A stretch of DNA of 64,000 nt, taken from Syngnathus acus. Its lineage: Eukaryota > Chordata > Actinopteri > Syngnathiformes > Syngnathidae. The translations under genes were made by a program, and so were the position numbers. Shown one piece after another: positions 1 through 10,775 of this stretch. The number at the start of each line of letters is the position of its first letter. Position 1 is the first letter of the stretch. The notes beneath the pieces were generated by a model. The model worked only from the letters and a program-made list of their open reading frames with translations. It did no database searches and was not told the origin of the DNA. The stretch lies in assembly GCF_901709675.1 (NCBI RefSeq), contig NC_051087.1:2312001-2376000 (forward strand). Direction: 5' to 3'.

Positions 1-2174
1 CATGCCTGCCTTCCCGCTCTAGTAAATTGCCTCGTGATTCCGAGTGGCGTGAGCTGGCAAAGGTTCCACTGCGAGTAGCATTCGTGTGCTCTCAGCCGTA
101 CGCAGTGTCCATATGTTGCCGGGACCGATGCCAAATTTGCGTCCTTGCAGAAAACCAAACAAGCGAGGCTTTATGTTTGTGTCCTTTTTTTTCTTGATGG
201 TAGTCAAACAAAAAAAAAAAAATCAATGACGTGATGTAGGAAAAGAAATGAGGCACTGGACTAATATTTTGGGGGAAACGATGCCGTAGATATAAACATT
301 TTGAATGCCAACCTGTTCTAATGTGTGATGTCAGCATATCACACACCTCACTACACCTCATTTCCATCGCCATGACGTTCGGGCATTTGAGTTTTTCTGT
401 TGGAGCACCAAGTAAAGACCCAAATCGCTAGGTTACTTGCTTCCAACAGGCCAACTGACACATTTACTCAGAGATGGTGATGAGGACTTTGATTTCTGTG
501 ACTTGTCACGTATTTGAGTTGTGGTACAGACGGACTGCCAAGTTTGCCTGCAACGCAACTGACTACAAGATTTAATTATGCACAATTTAACATTTGAATA
601 CTATTGTTCCCCCAATTTAACCAAATATGATCCCCTTTGCAGCACTGTTAGGCTACGCAACCACTCGTTTGAAAAGAAACACTTGTCATTCAGTCAGTGG
701 CAGCAGCGATGTAGGCAACTCTTAGCTCCAACAAAACACTTGTCCTCGGGGGAATAGGTGTAAGTTGGTTGGCAAAAGAGGAGGGGGACACTCCCAAAGG
801 CATTAACACTTGGCTGGAAGGAGAGGTGTGGAGGGAGAGAGGGGCGTGATGTTCTCCAGCTTCTCCCATTAGTGAAACCAACAAACACAATGGCCTTGTT
901 ATTCTTTGGCCATAATCAGAATGGGCTCCGTGTGTGGGCAGTGTAACTGGGAGGAGAAGTCGACTCTTTCAAACCCTCTCAAGACCCTCCTCTCTCTCCT
1001 GGCTTATTTGCATGACTTGAGGAAATTAAATGATGCGATAATGTACCCCCCCCCCCCTCTCACTACCCAGCGCCCCTTGAATGATTCCAGAAGTGGTTTT
1101 ACATGCAAATATTGGAGAATGACACATTTCAGTTCGTTTTTGACTCACCTGCAGATAATAGTCTGGAAATGCAGTAACATTGAATGGTTTTAAAGTGATA
1201 TAAGCCAGCTCACGTTCCTGCTTTTAAGTAAAAAAGCTGGGCGTTCAAAAACGACATTTTTTATCGCTTATGTTATGTTGACTCACCTAATTTTGGGGGG
1301 GCTTCGCAGACTAGTCTGGAAAAACTCCGGAAAAACAAGATAAGATGCTGTCAGTTATTAGAAAGTGAAAACGCCGAGCGGGGTTGGGTGCGTTCGGGAA
1401 AGGCACATTACAGCTTCGGTTTTTTGGCTCGCTGGTTATTTCGCGTCACCGAACAGTTTGTAAAACTTCACTCAACTGCCAAAACAACAGATGAGACACC
1501 CATAAAGTTGTCCAAGAGACATAAAGTACGTTGCCAGGTGACGTTACGTGAAAATCGCAGCGTGAGATGAGGACGCTGGAGGGGCATTCAAGAACAGAAG
1601 ATTAAACAGGCGTGCGTATGTTTTTGACTCACCCAAGTGAAACCAATTCAGTCACTGGTCAGTAAAACCTCTCCGGACATGTTATATAACATAAGAAGCG
1701 CGGAGAGAGACAGAAAATCCATTATTGACGACGTTACGAAGCCATTTAGCTCCCGTGTCGCATACTTTCTACGACGTGAACGTGTTGGTGGGGGACATTC
1801 AAGAACGGCACAGTTGATAAAACTTACTTGGTTTCGAAGAATAGCCCGAGAAACTAACAAAATAAACGACGAACCGCGGTCAAATTGTTAAACATAAGTT
1901 GCTGCCGGGTTTATTGTCGCTTACCTTGCTCCCCGGAGTGAAGCCAAACCGTGAGAGCCGTCACCAATGGCAACAACCGTGCCGACGCGCCAAGCGGCAG
2001 GTAACGTAAAACGGTGCCAAAGTGACGTAAACAAAACCTTTTAAAACATATCGTCGCACACAAAAGTCGCTTTACGGTACAGCCGGAAGGCGAACCCCCC
2101 ACCCTCGAAAACCACAATAAAACAGAATGACGAAGGTCGTAAAAAGCCCCCAACGTCGCTCTTGTAAACCTTAC
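1..2174 (-). other. Part of HHIP intron 1
   Basis: This stretch lies 3' of the HHIP exon-1 splice donor on the minus strand, so it should be the start of HHIP intron 1. I see no further HHIP exon in it on either strand. It holds a poly-A run near 211-222, a C-run near 1047-1056, and a degenerate repeat between about 1138 and 1860. GC content rises towards exon 1, which fits a CpG-rich 5' end. Confidence 0.6.
1138..1860. repeat. Degenerate local repeat in HHIP intron 1
   Basis: The phrase GACTCACC recurs near 1142, 1280 and 1625. The first two copies are followed by AGTCTGGAAA and the second and third by CTCCGG. A second phrase, GGGCRTTCAARAAC, lies about 43 bases before the second and third GACTCACC copies, and a related phrase appears near 1796. 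The spacing is irregular and the copies are diverged, so this is an old local duplication or a decayed element. I cannot assign it to a family. Confidence 0.4.
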
Positions 2175-2489
2175 CCGGGCATCCCTGCGGTGCGCGATCT
2201 GATACGCGGCTCTCCTGGTGGGACAGCAGGACACTCGCGGGTAGAGCCGGTGGCAAACTTCGGCTCCGCCGCCGGTGGTGGTGGTCGTGGAGGTGGTCGT
2301 AGAGCCAGCGCCGCCATCCAGGAGCACTTTCCTCTCCCGCTTCTTGAGGCGCTTGGGCAGGCTGCCGTCGTAGCAGCGTCGCCTCCTGGCGCTCAGTTCG
2401 CTGCCACGCTCGGGTCCGAATTTAGCGTCCCCGCACTCCCAAACATTGACAGCAATGGCCAGCACCAGCACAAATTGCAAGTGCTTCAT
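2175..2489 (-). CDS. hhip: Hedgehog-interacting protein, first coding exon (partial gene)
   Basis: HHIP is a membrane-associated or secreted glycoprotein that binds Hedgehog ligands and dampens signalling; it is itself induced by Hedgehog. The 105 codons begin with a hydrophobic signal peptide (MKHLQFVLVLAIAV...), then GDAKFG, a basic ARRRRC cluster, LPKRLKKRERK and LYPRVSCCP. As I recall the human protein, it has GDAKFG, ARRRRC, PPKRLKRRDRR and FYPRLSCC in the same order. The reading frame runs into a GTAAGG donor at 2174-2169 after an arginine codon, phase 0. The ATG at 2489 was chosen because the signal peptide starts there; the upstream in-frame extension is taken as 5' UTR. A Thr/Gly-rich stretch between the basic region and the Cys pair looks like a lineage-specific insertion. 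Remaining exons (cysteine-rich, beta-propeller, EGF) are outside the window. Confidence 0.9.
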
Positions 2490-3170
2490 TGTTTCTTTCT
2501 TTTTTTTCAACAACGTTAGAAAGAAAGAAAAAAATCCAAAAAGAAAGATCCAAACAAATAAATCCACAATACTTCCAAAAAAGGAGGATGCACAAGAAAA
2601 TAAAAGCAATTTGTTATATTAGAGCACTATTTATGTGGGCGTTTATTACGTTTACGAGTACAAGCATGCTGCAGGTGTCTGCCTCCTAATAATAATAAAT
2701 ACGAGCTGTTTCCCAGAAAACAGCAAAAAGATGGCAATTTATCCACAAAAGCAGAGCCCGGGCGTCCCTTACAGATGACAATAACAATGATAATCCCGCA
2801 GTGTGTGGAGGCATTGAGGAAAAAAACAAGGAAAAACGACAGTAAAAGTTCCTTCTTCTTTCGTGCAAGTCCTCAGGAGCGCTCACATGTTTTGCTCGTG
2901 CGCTTTCCTCCTTTTTAACCAGCGCGCGAGAAGAGCGCCGTGACGTATATGTTCAACGGGGACGCGCGTAGCGCGCGCGCGCACACACACGCACACACGC
3001 CCCTCCACACACACACACGCTTGCACACACGAGGTCGACGGTCACCTGTCTGCAGGGAAGAGTGAGTGCGCGCATTCGAAGACACACGGATTCACACTCA
3101 CATGCACGCGCGCATGCGTGCACGGACACACGCAACGTAATAGTCCACATTTATGATGATATAGGGATTT
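2490..3170 (-). promoter_or_regulatory. HHIP 5' UTR and proximal promoter region
   Basis: The region directly upstream of the HHIP ATG should contain its 5' UTR and promoter. It holds a purine-rich AAAGAAAG stretch next to the start codon and an alternating purine-pyrimidine block at 2963-3130 made of CG, CA and TG steps. No convincing TATA box is visible. The assignment rests on position only. Confidence 0.5.
2963..3130. repeat. CG/CA alternating microsatellite, Z-DNA-prone
   Basis: An uninterrupted alternating purine-pyrimidine tract of CG then CA steps runs from about 2963 to 3000. Further CA- and CATGCACGCGCGCATGC-type stretches continue to about 3130. It lies roughly 0.5-0.6 kb upstream of the HHIP start codon. 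Confidence 0.8.
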
Positions 3171-4137
3171 AGATCAAATCAGTCTATAATTTGTCCAGTA
3201 GGCTAGACGGCAATACTGACCTATCAAGAACAATTAATTCATTTAACACACATTTGCTATGATAGTTATTTAAATGCATGGGAAATATTGGAAATGATCC
3301 TTTCCTGGGTCAAATTGGAACATTTCAAACAATGAAAAAGAAACCTCAGTTTTAAATTTAAGGATGAATGGCAGGGGCCAATGGGGGGTCTTCAGGCATC
3401 CACCTGCGGGAGGTGGCAGAGCCAAGTTCACAAACGTACGGCTTCACCAGAGCAAGTGCCAATGACAAAGCACCTTCAAGAATATCGACCAATCGCTTTG
3501 GACAAGTGACTCCATTACTTGGCATTTGTTTGCCCTTGCGTCTTTGTTCATCTTGATACCACCCTCAACGTGGGACGAATCCCCCCTTTAGTCACCCCAC
3601 AGCCATCCAAGAGGTGAACACCGTGGCAATTTGGAGAAACAACTCCTGCAATTTTTTTTGTTCTTAGAGAATTGGCACCTGTTCTTACTTGGGGGTCTCG
3701 TCTTCCAAGAAGGGGGTCCGCTTTGATTGTGGGCAATTATGGAAATGACCGGCTATGAGGAAGATGTCCCCCCCCCCATGGTCCCTCGACCTTCTGCATT
3801 CTTTACATAGGCGGGCTCATTTCAGGGCCACACAGTCCTTTTACTTTTGTTTTTGAGGCGGCAAACCCCTTTAGACACCCCAATGTGGCCATCCTTAAAT
3901 ACAAATAATAACCATGGAGAAATAAAAATGATGTAAATGTTAATCTCTATTAAACCATGTCAGGTCGGTGCACTTTTTTTTAATATGGCGCACCCCCAAG
4001 GTGCGCACACCTCCATTTGGGTAAAGCCTGTTGCAGACGGCGCAGAAAGTCCGAAGCTTCAGTTTGGGAGTGAGCGACGAGAAAACATGTGGGATGCAGA
4101 TGTGGAGCAGAGGGGAGCACATCTGCTGAGAGATAGA

Positions 4138-4204
4138 TCATTACACTCACACACACGCGCAGGCACACACACACACGCACACACACATGCACACACACAC
4201 ACTG
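4138..4204. repeat. CA microsatellite
   Basis: An imperfect (CA)n tract with scattered CG and TG interruptions is visible directly. Confidence 0.9.
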
Positions 4205-5854
4205 AGCAATGTCTCTTGTCTTGCAAAACTCTCAATTTCCAAAGCCGTCTCATTCCTGGTTGTTGTCTTGCAGTTTTATTGCAATTGCTACACGTGAAAG
4301 AATTCCAAAGCTTCCCTTCCGCATTCCTTTATCAGCCAATAGCAAATGCGATTATTTCTGCTGAGTGCCAAAGTGAAGGGTTGGGGGGGCTTATTTGTTT
4401 TGATGTTTTTGGTATGTTAGGTATTATACAAAATGGACACATATTTCATGTGTATAAAATTAGAAAGCCATCCAATCAGCTGCTAGTTTGTATTAAAATA
4501 CAGCAACGACGAGGCACTCTAACCTGCTATGATTTATTCGTAGTTTTCCCCAAAGATTTCATTTGAGTTTTTATTAGTTTAGTATGTTGGGATATTTCTG
4601 ACTTGAACAAAAAGCTTCTCATCACAAAGCCAAGTTTCATTCCCTTTTTATGTCTGCTGGGCCCGTTGGGAAATTCTCCAGTGTGACCCTGTGAGGACAT
4701 CCCGGAAGTTGCCGCTTAGTTTGCGGCCACACGAGGATCAACACCACAAAGTCGGCACGACCCCAGACTGAGCAAATATCCCCGTTGTGATCCTTGCCTT
4801 CTTCCATTGTTTGCCTCATAACTCAAACGGATGACAGAGCAACCATTTGTGCTTTCTCAAAAACCGCAAGCGGAAACCGCCAAGCCTCTGCGGAGTCGGC
4901 TCGTCCTTTTTTTTGTTAGATGGTGTGAACAAGGACAACAACAGAAATTGATTTCATATTTAAAATCTCAACTTTAAATATAATTTAGTCAAATAATAGG
5001 AAGGAAAAAAAAAATCCAAATAAAATAATTGCTGTGCGCGCCTCGGCCTCTTGAGGCAGTGTGGTGCGACGCAGTGAAATTTGGTCTATTCATAATTTTC
5101 AATAATTAAAATTGAAATCTGGATGACCAGCCAAACGACGCCATCTATATTTCCACTTTGTCTAACTTTTAGCTCAAGATTTATTTGCGTCGTCCTGAGT
5201 TTGACACCAACCGCATTCCGGCCTTTTCCGGAAGCCTGTCAGCATGACATCAGCGAGCGCTCGTCCCGCGGCTCGGCTCCGAGCACACAGCAGCATTGTG
5301 TTACGCTCGCAACTTGGTCTTAACGTTTGGCAATTGTCTCTGCCTGGAGGCGTCCGACGCCACGAATAGCCTTTAATGAGCCCGGACCATCTGTTTATGA
5401 ACGCTTTGAGGGGGTGCGGTGACGCAAAACGGGATCCAGTAGCCCCCTTTTCCCCCAGCTGTGTGAACAGTCCACAATACAGCAGGACCTTTAAACGCAA
5501 CGTCATGCGCGCTGAGTCAGCCCGGGCCGCCTGCCCGATGTCAACAGTCACTAAATCAGCCACTCGACGCGCTGGACCACACCGGCTTCACCTTTGGATC
5601 CTTCCTCCGTACCACCCTGGAGTGTCCTCGGGCCGTGTTTGACTGAAGCGTACACACGGTGTGACTAAGCCCAGCCACCCAAGGACTGCCCGGCACGCTG
5701 GCACGAGATGTTTGGGCCTCAGTACAGCGCAAACGCGGAAAACGGAGGTTAGGGGGTGGGAAGGGGGCGTGTCGGAGACCCCTGGGAAATGGCGACCCGG
5801 CCAAGTTTCCACCAAGCTTGGCTTGCGACTCTACGGCGGGATGGCCGACCATGC

Positions 5855-6000
5855 TGTGGCACTTTTCCCGGTGGAAGGGTTCAACACCCACTTACTTATC
5901 CAGGAAAGAATTAAAAACCCACACTTTTCCTGGTGAAAGGGTGCAATAGCCATCATTTTTTCGGTGAAATTGTTTAAGACTCACACTTTTCCTGGATTAG
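5855..6000. repeat. Imperfect tandem repeat of about 61 bp
   Basis: CACTTTTCC(C/T)GG occurs at about 5860, 5922 and 5983. The first two copies continue with a related GTGRAAGGGT stretch, giving a period of about 61 bases and roughly two and a third units. Confidence 0.6.
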
Positions 6001-6084
6001 CATTTTTATTAGCTACATAGTTTGTAAATCCATTAGTATGCCAACTAACTCCTTTGTTACTTTTATAGTTAGAACAATTAGCAC

Positions 6085-6200
6085 ATGCAGTTGGTTAGTT
6101 AGTTAGTATGATTACTAGCACATCCCTCTGAGTTTGTTTTTGTTAGCATGATTATTAGCACAGATCTTTAGTTAGTTAGCTAGCTAGTTAGCATGCCCTT
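6085..6200. repeat. GTTA/TAGC-rich simple repeat
   Basis: Interrupted runs of TTAGTTAG and TAGCTAGC are visible. This is low-complexity sequence with no coding signal. Confidence 0.7.
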
Positions 6201-9200
6201 TAGATAGTTATTTCGTTATCTTAGTGTGTTCATTTCTTTATCTTTTGTCAGTTTTTCAGTCTGTTAGTAAATTAACTAGTTATGTCTATTTGTTGGTCCA
6301 TTTTTTTGGTTTGTATGATTCTAGTCCATCCCATTAAATTCCACTAATCATTCTTTTCTGGCCTCTCTCATTTCTCCCCTGTTTCCAATTGCTGTTTTTT
6401 TCCTCGTCTTTCCTCATTGAGATTAAGCACCACCGCCGTTGACCAGTTGGGCGCTGTTGCTTGTGGCTAACTGCCTTTGTAGTGGTCTGCCTTTTAAGGA
6501 GGGGGGGCTTCCTCTCCGGCCGCAGCCTCATAATAGAAAACCAGAGACCAATCCCCCTCTGGCACATGAGACGATAATGTTCAGCTCAGCAATGACTTTG
6601 CGGCCACTTGCTGGTAAACGCTTCCATCGGGTTATGCCGATGCCAAAGTATTATTGCCATGGCCACCGCCCTCAAATTGCCAATCTATTGCTGAAAATGA
6701 TTTTTTTGGGGGTGTGGCTAAGAGTCTTCAAGGGCATTAAAATGAACGTGAATGACTCCCAAACTTAAACGCGCAACGTTGGAAGTGTGCGGTTTAAAAA
6801 TTTCAGTTAAAGGATGTTCTCAGTTGAATCAACCTCCTCGTGGTTCTATGAGGCTAACGGAAAGCGATTTCTTTTCCTCGACTCCAAGGTGGTCCCGGGA
6901 TGGCGTTTGTCGGGATGATTGATCTGAAGGCTCGTCTCCGCACGTTTCCCATTCCTCCTTGGACCTTCTCTGATTTTTCTGACTTTGCGGTCGCACGTCA
7001 AAGCCCAGGTGACGCCGCCCCCGCGCCGAGATCGTCTTACACCCGGAATTTTCATACCGCGGCTTCGGGGTCACCGCGGAAAAGGATTTGATGGAAGCTT
7101 TGACGCGACATCCCAACAACGTGCCAGATTTGCTACCGCTGGGCTTCACCCCCACCGCCGCTTCTCATCTTACTTTCACTCAAGTCTGACGTCAACACCT
7201 TTCATGATTTATGGCCGGCTCTCGCCGTTATTGTTACGATTATTCACCGTGCGTCCACCGACGCTCGACAGGCTTATGCATAATGCGCCTTAATGTCTCC
7301 TCCAGGAGGAAAGGTTCTCATTAGGACCGGGGAAGGGTGGGTGGGTATTCTGAAGGTGGTCCCCTCGCTGAGATCGGAGTCGGTTTTTGAGCATGTGCGC
7401 AGGTTACCAGGAGGTTATCAGTTCAAACTCCAGTTCACTTTCACAGTCGCAATCGTTCCCCTTTTAAGAAGAACGTTTCTCCAACTGGGGTCTGGACGAC
7501 CAAGCAGTCGCTTCAAACGGGGTCACTGCACCAAGTGACAGCATCTGACGGGAAGTGTCGTCGTCCTCGTCGCAATAACACAAAACAGTCAGTGACCGGA
7601 AACACGCATCTTGTGGGAAAAGATCACGTCGTTGAACGACAAGGGTACACTGGGACAAGGGTGCAAAAGTCTCGTTTATCTGCGGCTAATTGCGAGCCCG
7701 TAGGACAGGACCTTCCTGTGGACACATTCCACATGCTGATAGCAGTGCAGGACCACCAAGGATTGGAAGAAGACATCTGTGCTGGCTGTACAAAGACTCA
7801 GATAAAATGTTTTTCCGTACTATGTCAGCAAGGCCTTGATGTCGCTTATCTGCCTTTGCCTTTCACACGGAACCCAGCCAAAAAATGACATTGGTGACAC
7901 TGCGTGCACTTTCACACAGAGACGTCTGTCAATCAAATAAATTCCAAAAATTAGGGGTGGTTGGTCAACAGAGGGCGCTAAGGTGCCTACCTAGCTCATT
8001 ATAAACTAAATCTGTAAACCAGCGTTTCTGAATGTGCTTCTGAACTTCAACGGTGGTCTTCAGCGAACAGGCGTGACGCAGCTTAGACATGTGGTCCGCT
8101 AATACGTTGTAAAAAGCGAACACTTGAGTCAGACTTTTGGCAGTCCAAATACAAAAGAAGGAAGCAGAGTGGAATCAATCAGCGTTCCTCAGAGGCCGCC
8201 GTGTCTTTGATTAGCGCGGCTTGTCAAGAGTTTAGAGGCCGAGCCGGCGTGTGTTATTACAATAAAGTCCTGACCACCAGCAGGGTTAACTTGACAGGCA
8301 TAACCATGGAATGATTGGCAGGTCATCTTATAAAATATTAGTCGTTCAGAACTTCGCTTCGTTTTTTTAAGCGGGATGAACGCGCCAAGATGTATTTCCA
8401 AATATTTGCTCTGTCGTGCGGACAGCGAGCGGCGCTGCGGTTTTGCGCTCGGTCACGCCGCAAGTTTGATTGCGCCAGCGCTCCCCGTGTTCCCGTTGTG
8501 GGACATTAACGACGTACGCGAGGAATACGATGCACCTGTCGGTTGGCGCGAGATTGCGGGGACGCAAAATGCTGATATTTTGACACTAATAGTTACAACT
8601 AAACAAGCTAAAATTACAATTTACATTAATAAAGCTAACTAACACAATGACAGCAAATATGTCATTTAATTTCCTGATCTGATATAAAATTTTTGGGCCC
8701 TATAATTAATCTTTTTATTAAATCCACATCAGACCAAAAGATAATCTTACAGGATCATCGTATAAAACAGAAGATAGTTGATTGTCTGACAACCTTGACC
8801 TGGAAGGGCCAACTGGGGCCAAAAACAGTCTTAACTGTCCAAACGTGTTCACCGTACCTTTCGCAGTTATCATAAAACAAAACCATGTGGCTGCGTGAAA
8901 TAAATATCAGTCTCCGCTGAATCGCGGATGAATTACTTTACAAAGCGAAGACGCGACGATGAACGATGAAATTCAGAAACCTGCTTTCGACTTTGTGTTT
9001 TCGAGGCCAACATTCTACCTTGACACGCGGCCGCTAAATAACGTAAACAGATTATGCCAATGTTTAGCAGGTTGTTTGGACTGGCCGGTAAATATTTATT
9101 GGGTGTAGCGGTGTTCGGAGGCATGCTCATGTCTCTGGGTGAGGGGCTTGCTAAGGTGGTGAAGTCATTGCCACCGTCCCGTCATGCTCACTCGTGACCC

Positions 9201-10766
9201 TTTTACCATTTAGGGGGCCCTGGCCTGATACCGCTGTTATTGACCCAGAGGCCATGTGTGGCATGTTTGGGGTCTGCGGAATATATCCCCAGCTTTAACC
9301 TATACAAGCCAGGCAATTATAGCCGCCAAAGGCCAAACAATACAATCCATCAGCGGGCTTTGCCGGGGTAAACAGGAATAGGCGGCCCATGTCGGGGTGT
9401 AAACTCGCCATCCCGGAGAAGCTAGGGGTCAGCGCAGCTGTTTGATTGTCTAATTGGGGAGATAGCAAGAAAAGCAGACGTGTGCACGAGTGTGTTTGTG
9501 TGCCGAGACGCCTAATGAATTGTGTGTTTGCGCTCGGGACCCCACACGCCTTTGTTTATTTGAACGCGGGCTAGTGTTTCGGAGCGGTTTTATTCCACTC
9601 CTTCTCATATTTGCCACTTAACGCACGCCGCCGAGGAGTGGCACTCTGCGTGAATCACACGAAATGGTGACACCTAAACAAACGGTGGGTTTTAGTTCCA
9701 TGGCGGCCACCATCCAAACAGGCGTTGCCAAAAAACAAGCGACGGGCTCGACGGAAGATTGGTGGCGGGTTTAGCGTTGTTTAGCGGTGCTGCGACACGG
9801 TTTGGGTCATTGAATAGTGGCTAAGAGCCCAGCCGGACCACCGGGAAGGAGGCCCTCGCCCCACCACACCCCCACACTGGCCCATCAATCACTCACGTAC
9901 ACATAAGCAAAGACGGATACAAGTAAACACAGCCTCATCCCTCCAAGTTAACATTAGCGTAGCTACCGCTTGCTAGGCTCGCCTCATATAAAGCACCTAG
10001 CGATTTTTTTGTCTTGATTTGTTTCCAGCCCATTCCAGAACATGTACAGTCCGAATAATTAGGTGAACCGAAATGAGGTTGAGGATCTAAGACTAAAAGC
10101 TACCCAGCTTCAAAATTAACAGGTGGATGAAAGTTGCTGGCCCAAGAAACTCAGTGAACTAGCAAACTTGTTCTTCCATAACATTTTTAGCGACAGATCG
10201 AGATTGTGACATTAAATTAAAAAAAATAAAAATGGAATCAGTTCCGCTACCAAAACTCAATCCAAGTTTCTGTTCATATTTCAAATCAAATTTTACATGT
10301 TCCAGATCCAGATCTTACTGAACAAACAACAAAAATTCATTCAATCCAAATCCAATCAATTTGTCCAAAACACTAAGTGACACCCCAACATCCACGTTAC
10401 CAAAATGATGGGAATCCTGATTCTTCATCTAGATCCAGTTCCGGTAATTACAATACTGCCTCTCTGGAAGTGCAAATCAAACATTTGGATTACTATCAGG
10501 CAGAATCATTTGGATCACATGACCTCAACGCATCTCATGCCATGCTTCTTGTTTTTAACAGTCTAAAATACAGGAAGTATCAGCACACACAGTGGTGGCA
10601 GTCTCTTGAATTCCTCCCAACACTTGCCAATTCTTCGCTGGTGGTGCTGTGATAGTGTTTGCTGAGAATCGTTCCTCCTGAGTCTTTCACTTGTCTCACA
10701 TGCTTCAATGCGAGGCCTTATTGCCCACCCAACTCGGTTATAGGGATTCTCTCTCTCCCCCCTAAG

Positions 10767-10775
10767 TGGGTGGTC
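10767..10775 (+). promoter_or_regulatory. Perfect GLI consensus 9-mer
   Basis: The bases TGGGTGGTC (reverse complement GACCACCCA) match the GLI zinc-finger consensus exactly. The site is about 8.3 kb upstream of the HHIP start codon in intergenic DNA. Function is inferred only. Confidence 0.35.

Larger units (their letters stand above)
3171..10000. other. HHIP to glycophorin-like intergenic DNA, left part
   Basis: I find no open frame here that looks like a real gene. Most frames are short, with unbiased codons or simple-sequence translations. The stretch contains a CA microsatellite at 4138-4204, a roughly 61-bp imperfect tandem repeat at about 5855-6000, a TTAG/GTTA-rich stretch at about 6085-6200, and a CTCF-like motif at 7965-7980. 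The segment from about 9180 to 9480 is free of simple repeats and reads like unique sequence, so it is a candidate for a conserved non-coding element. Confidence 0.6.

Noticed and set aside
2490-2609. In-frame upstream extension of the HHIP frame starting at 2609
   Set aside because: The extension encodes a Phe-rich low-complexity stretch. The signal peptide and family similarity begin at the ATG at 2489.
3937-4566. 209-codon plus-strand frame over the CA microsatellite
   Set aside because: Its length comes from the stop-free CA repeat (Thr-His runs). The rest has no coding character or splice support.
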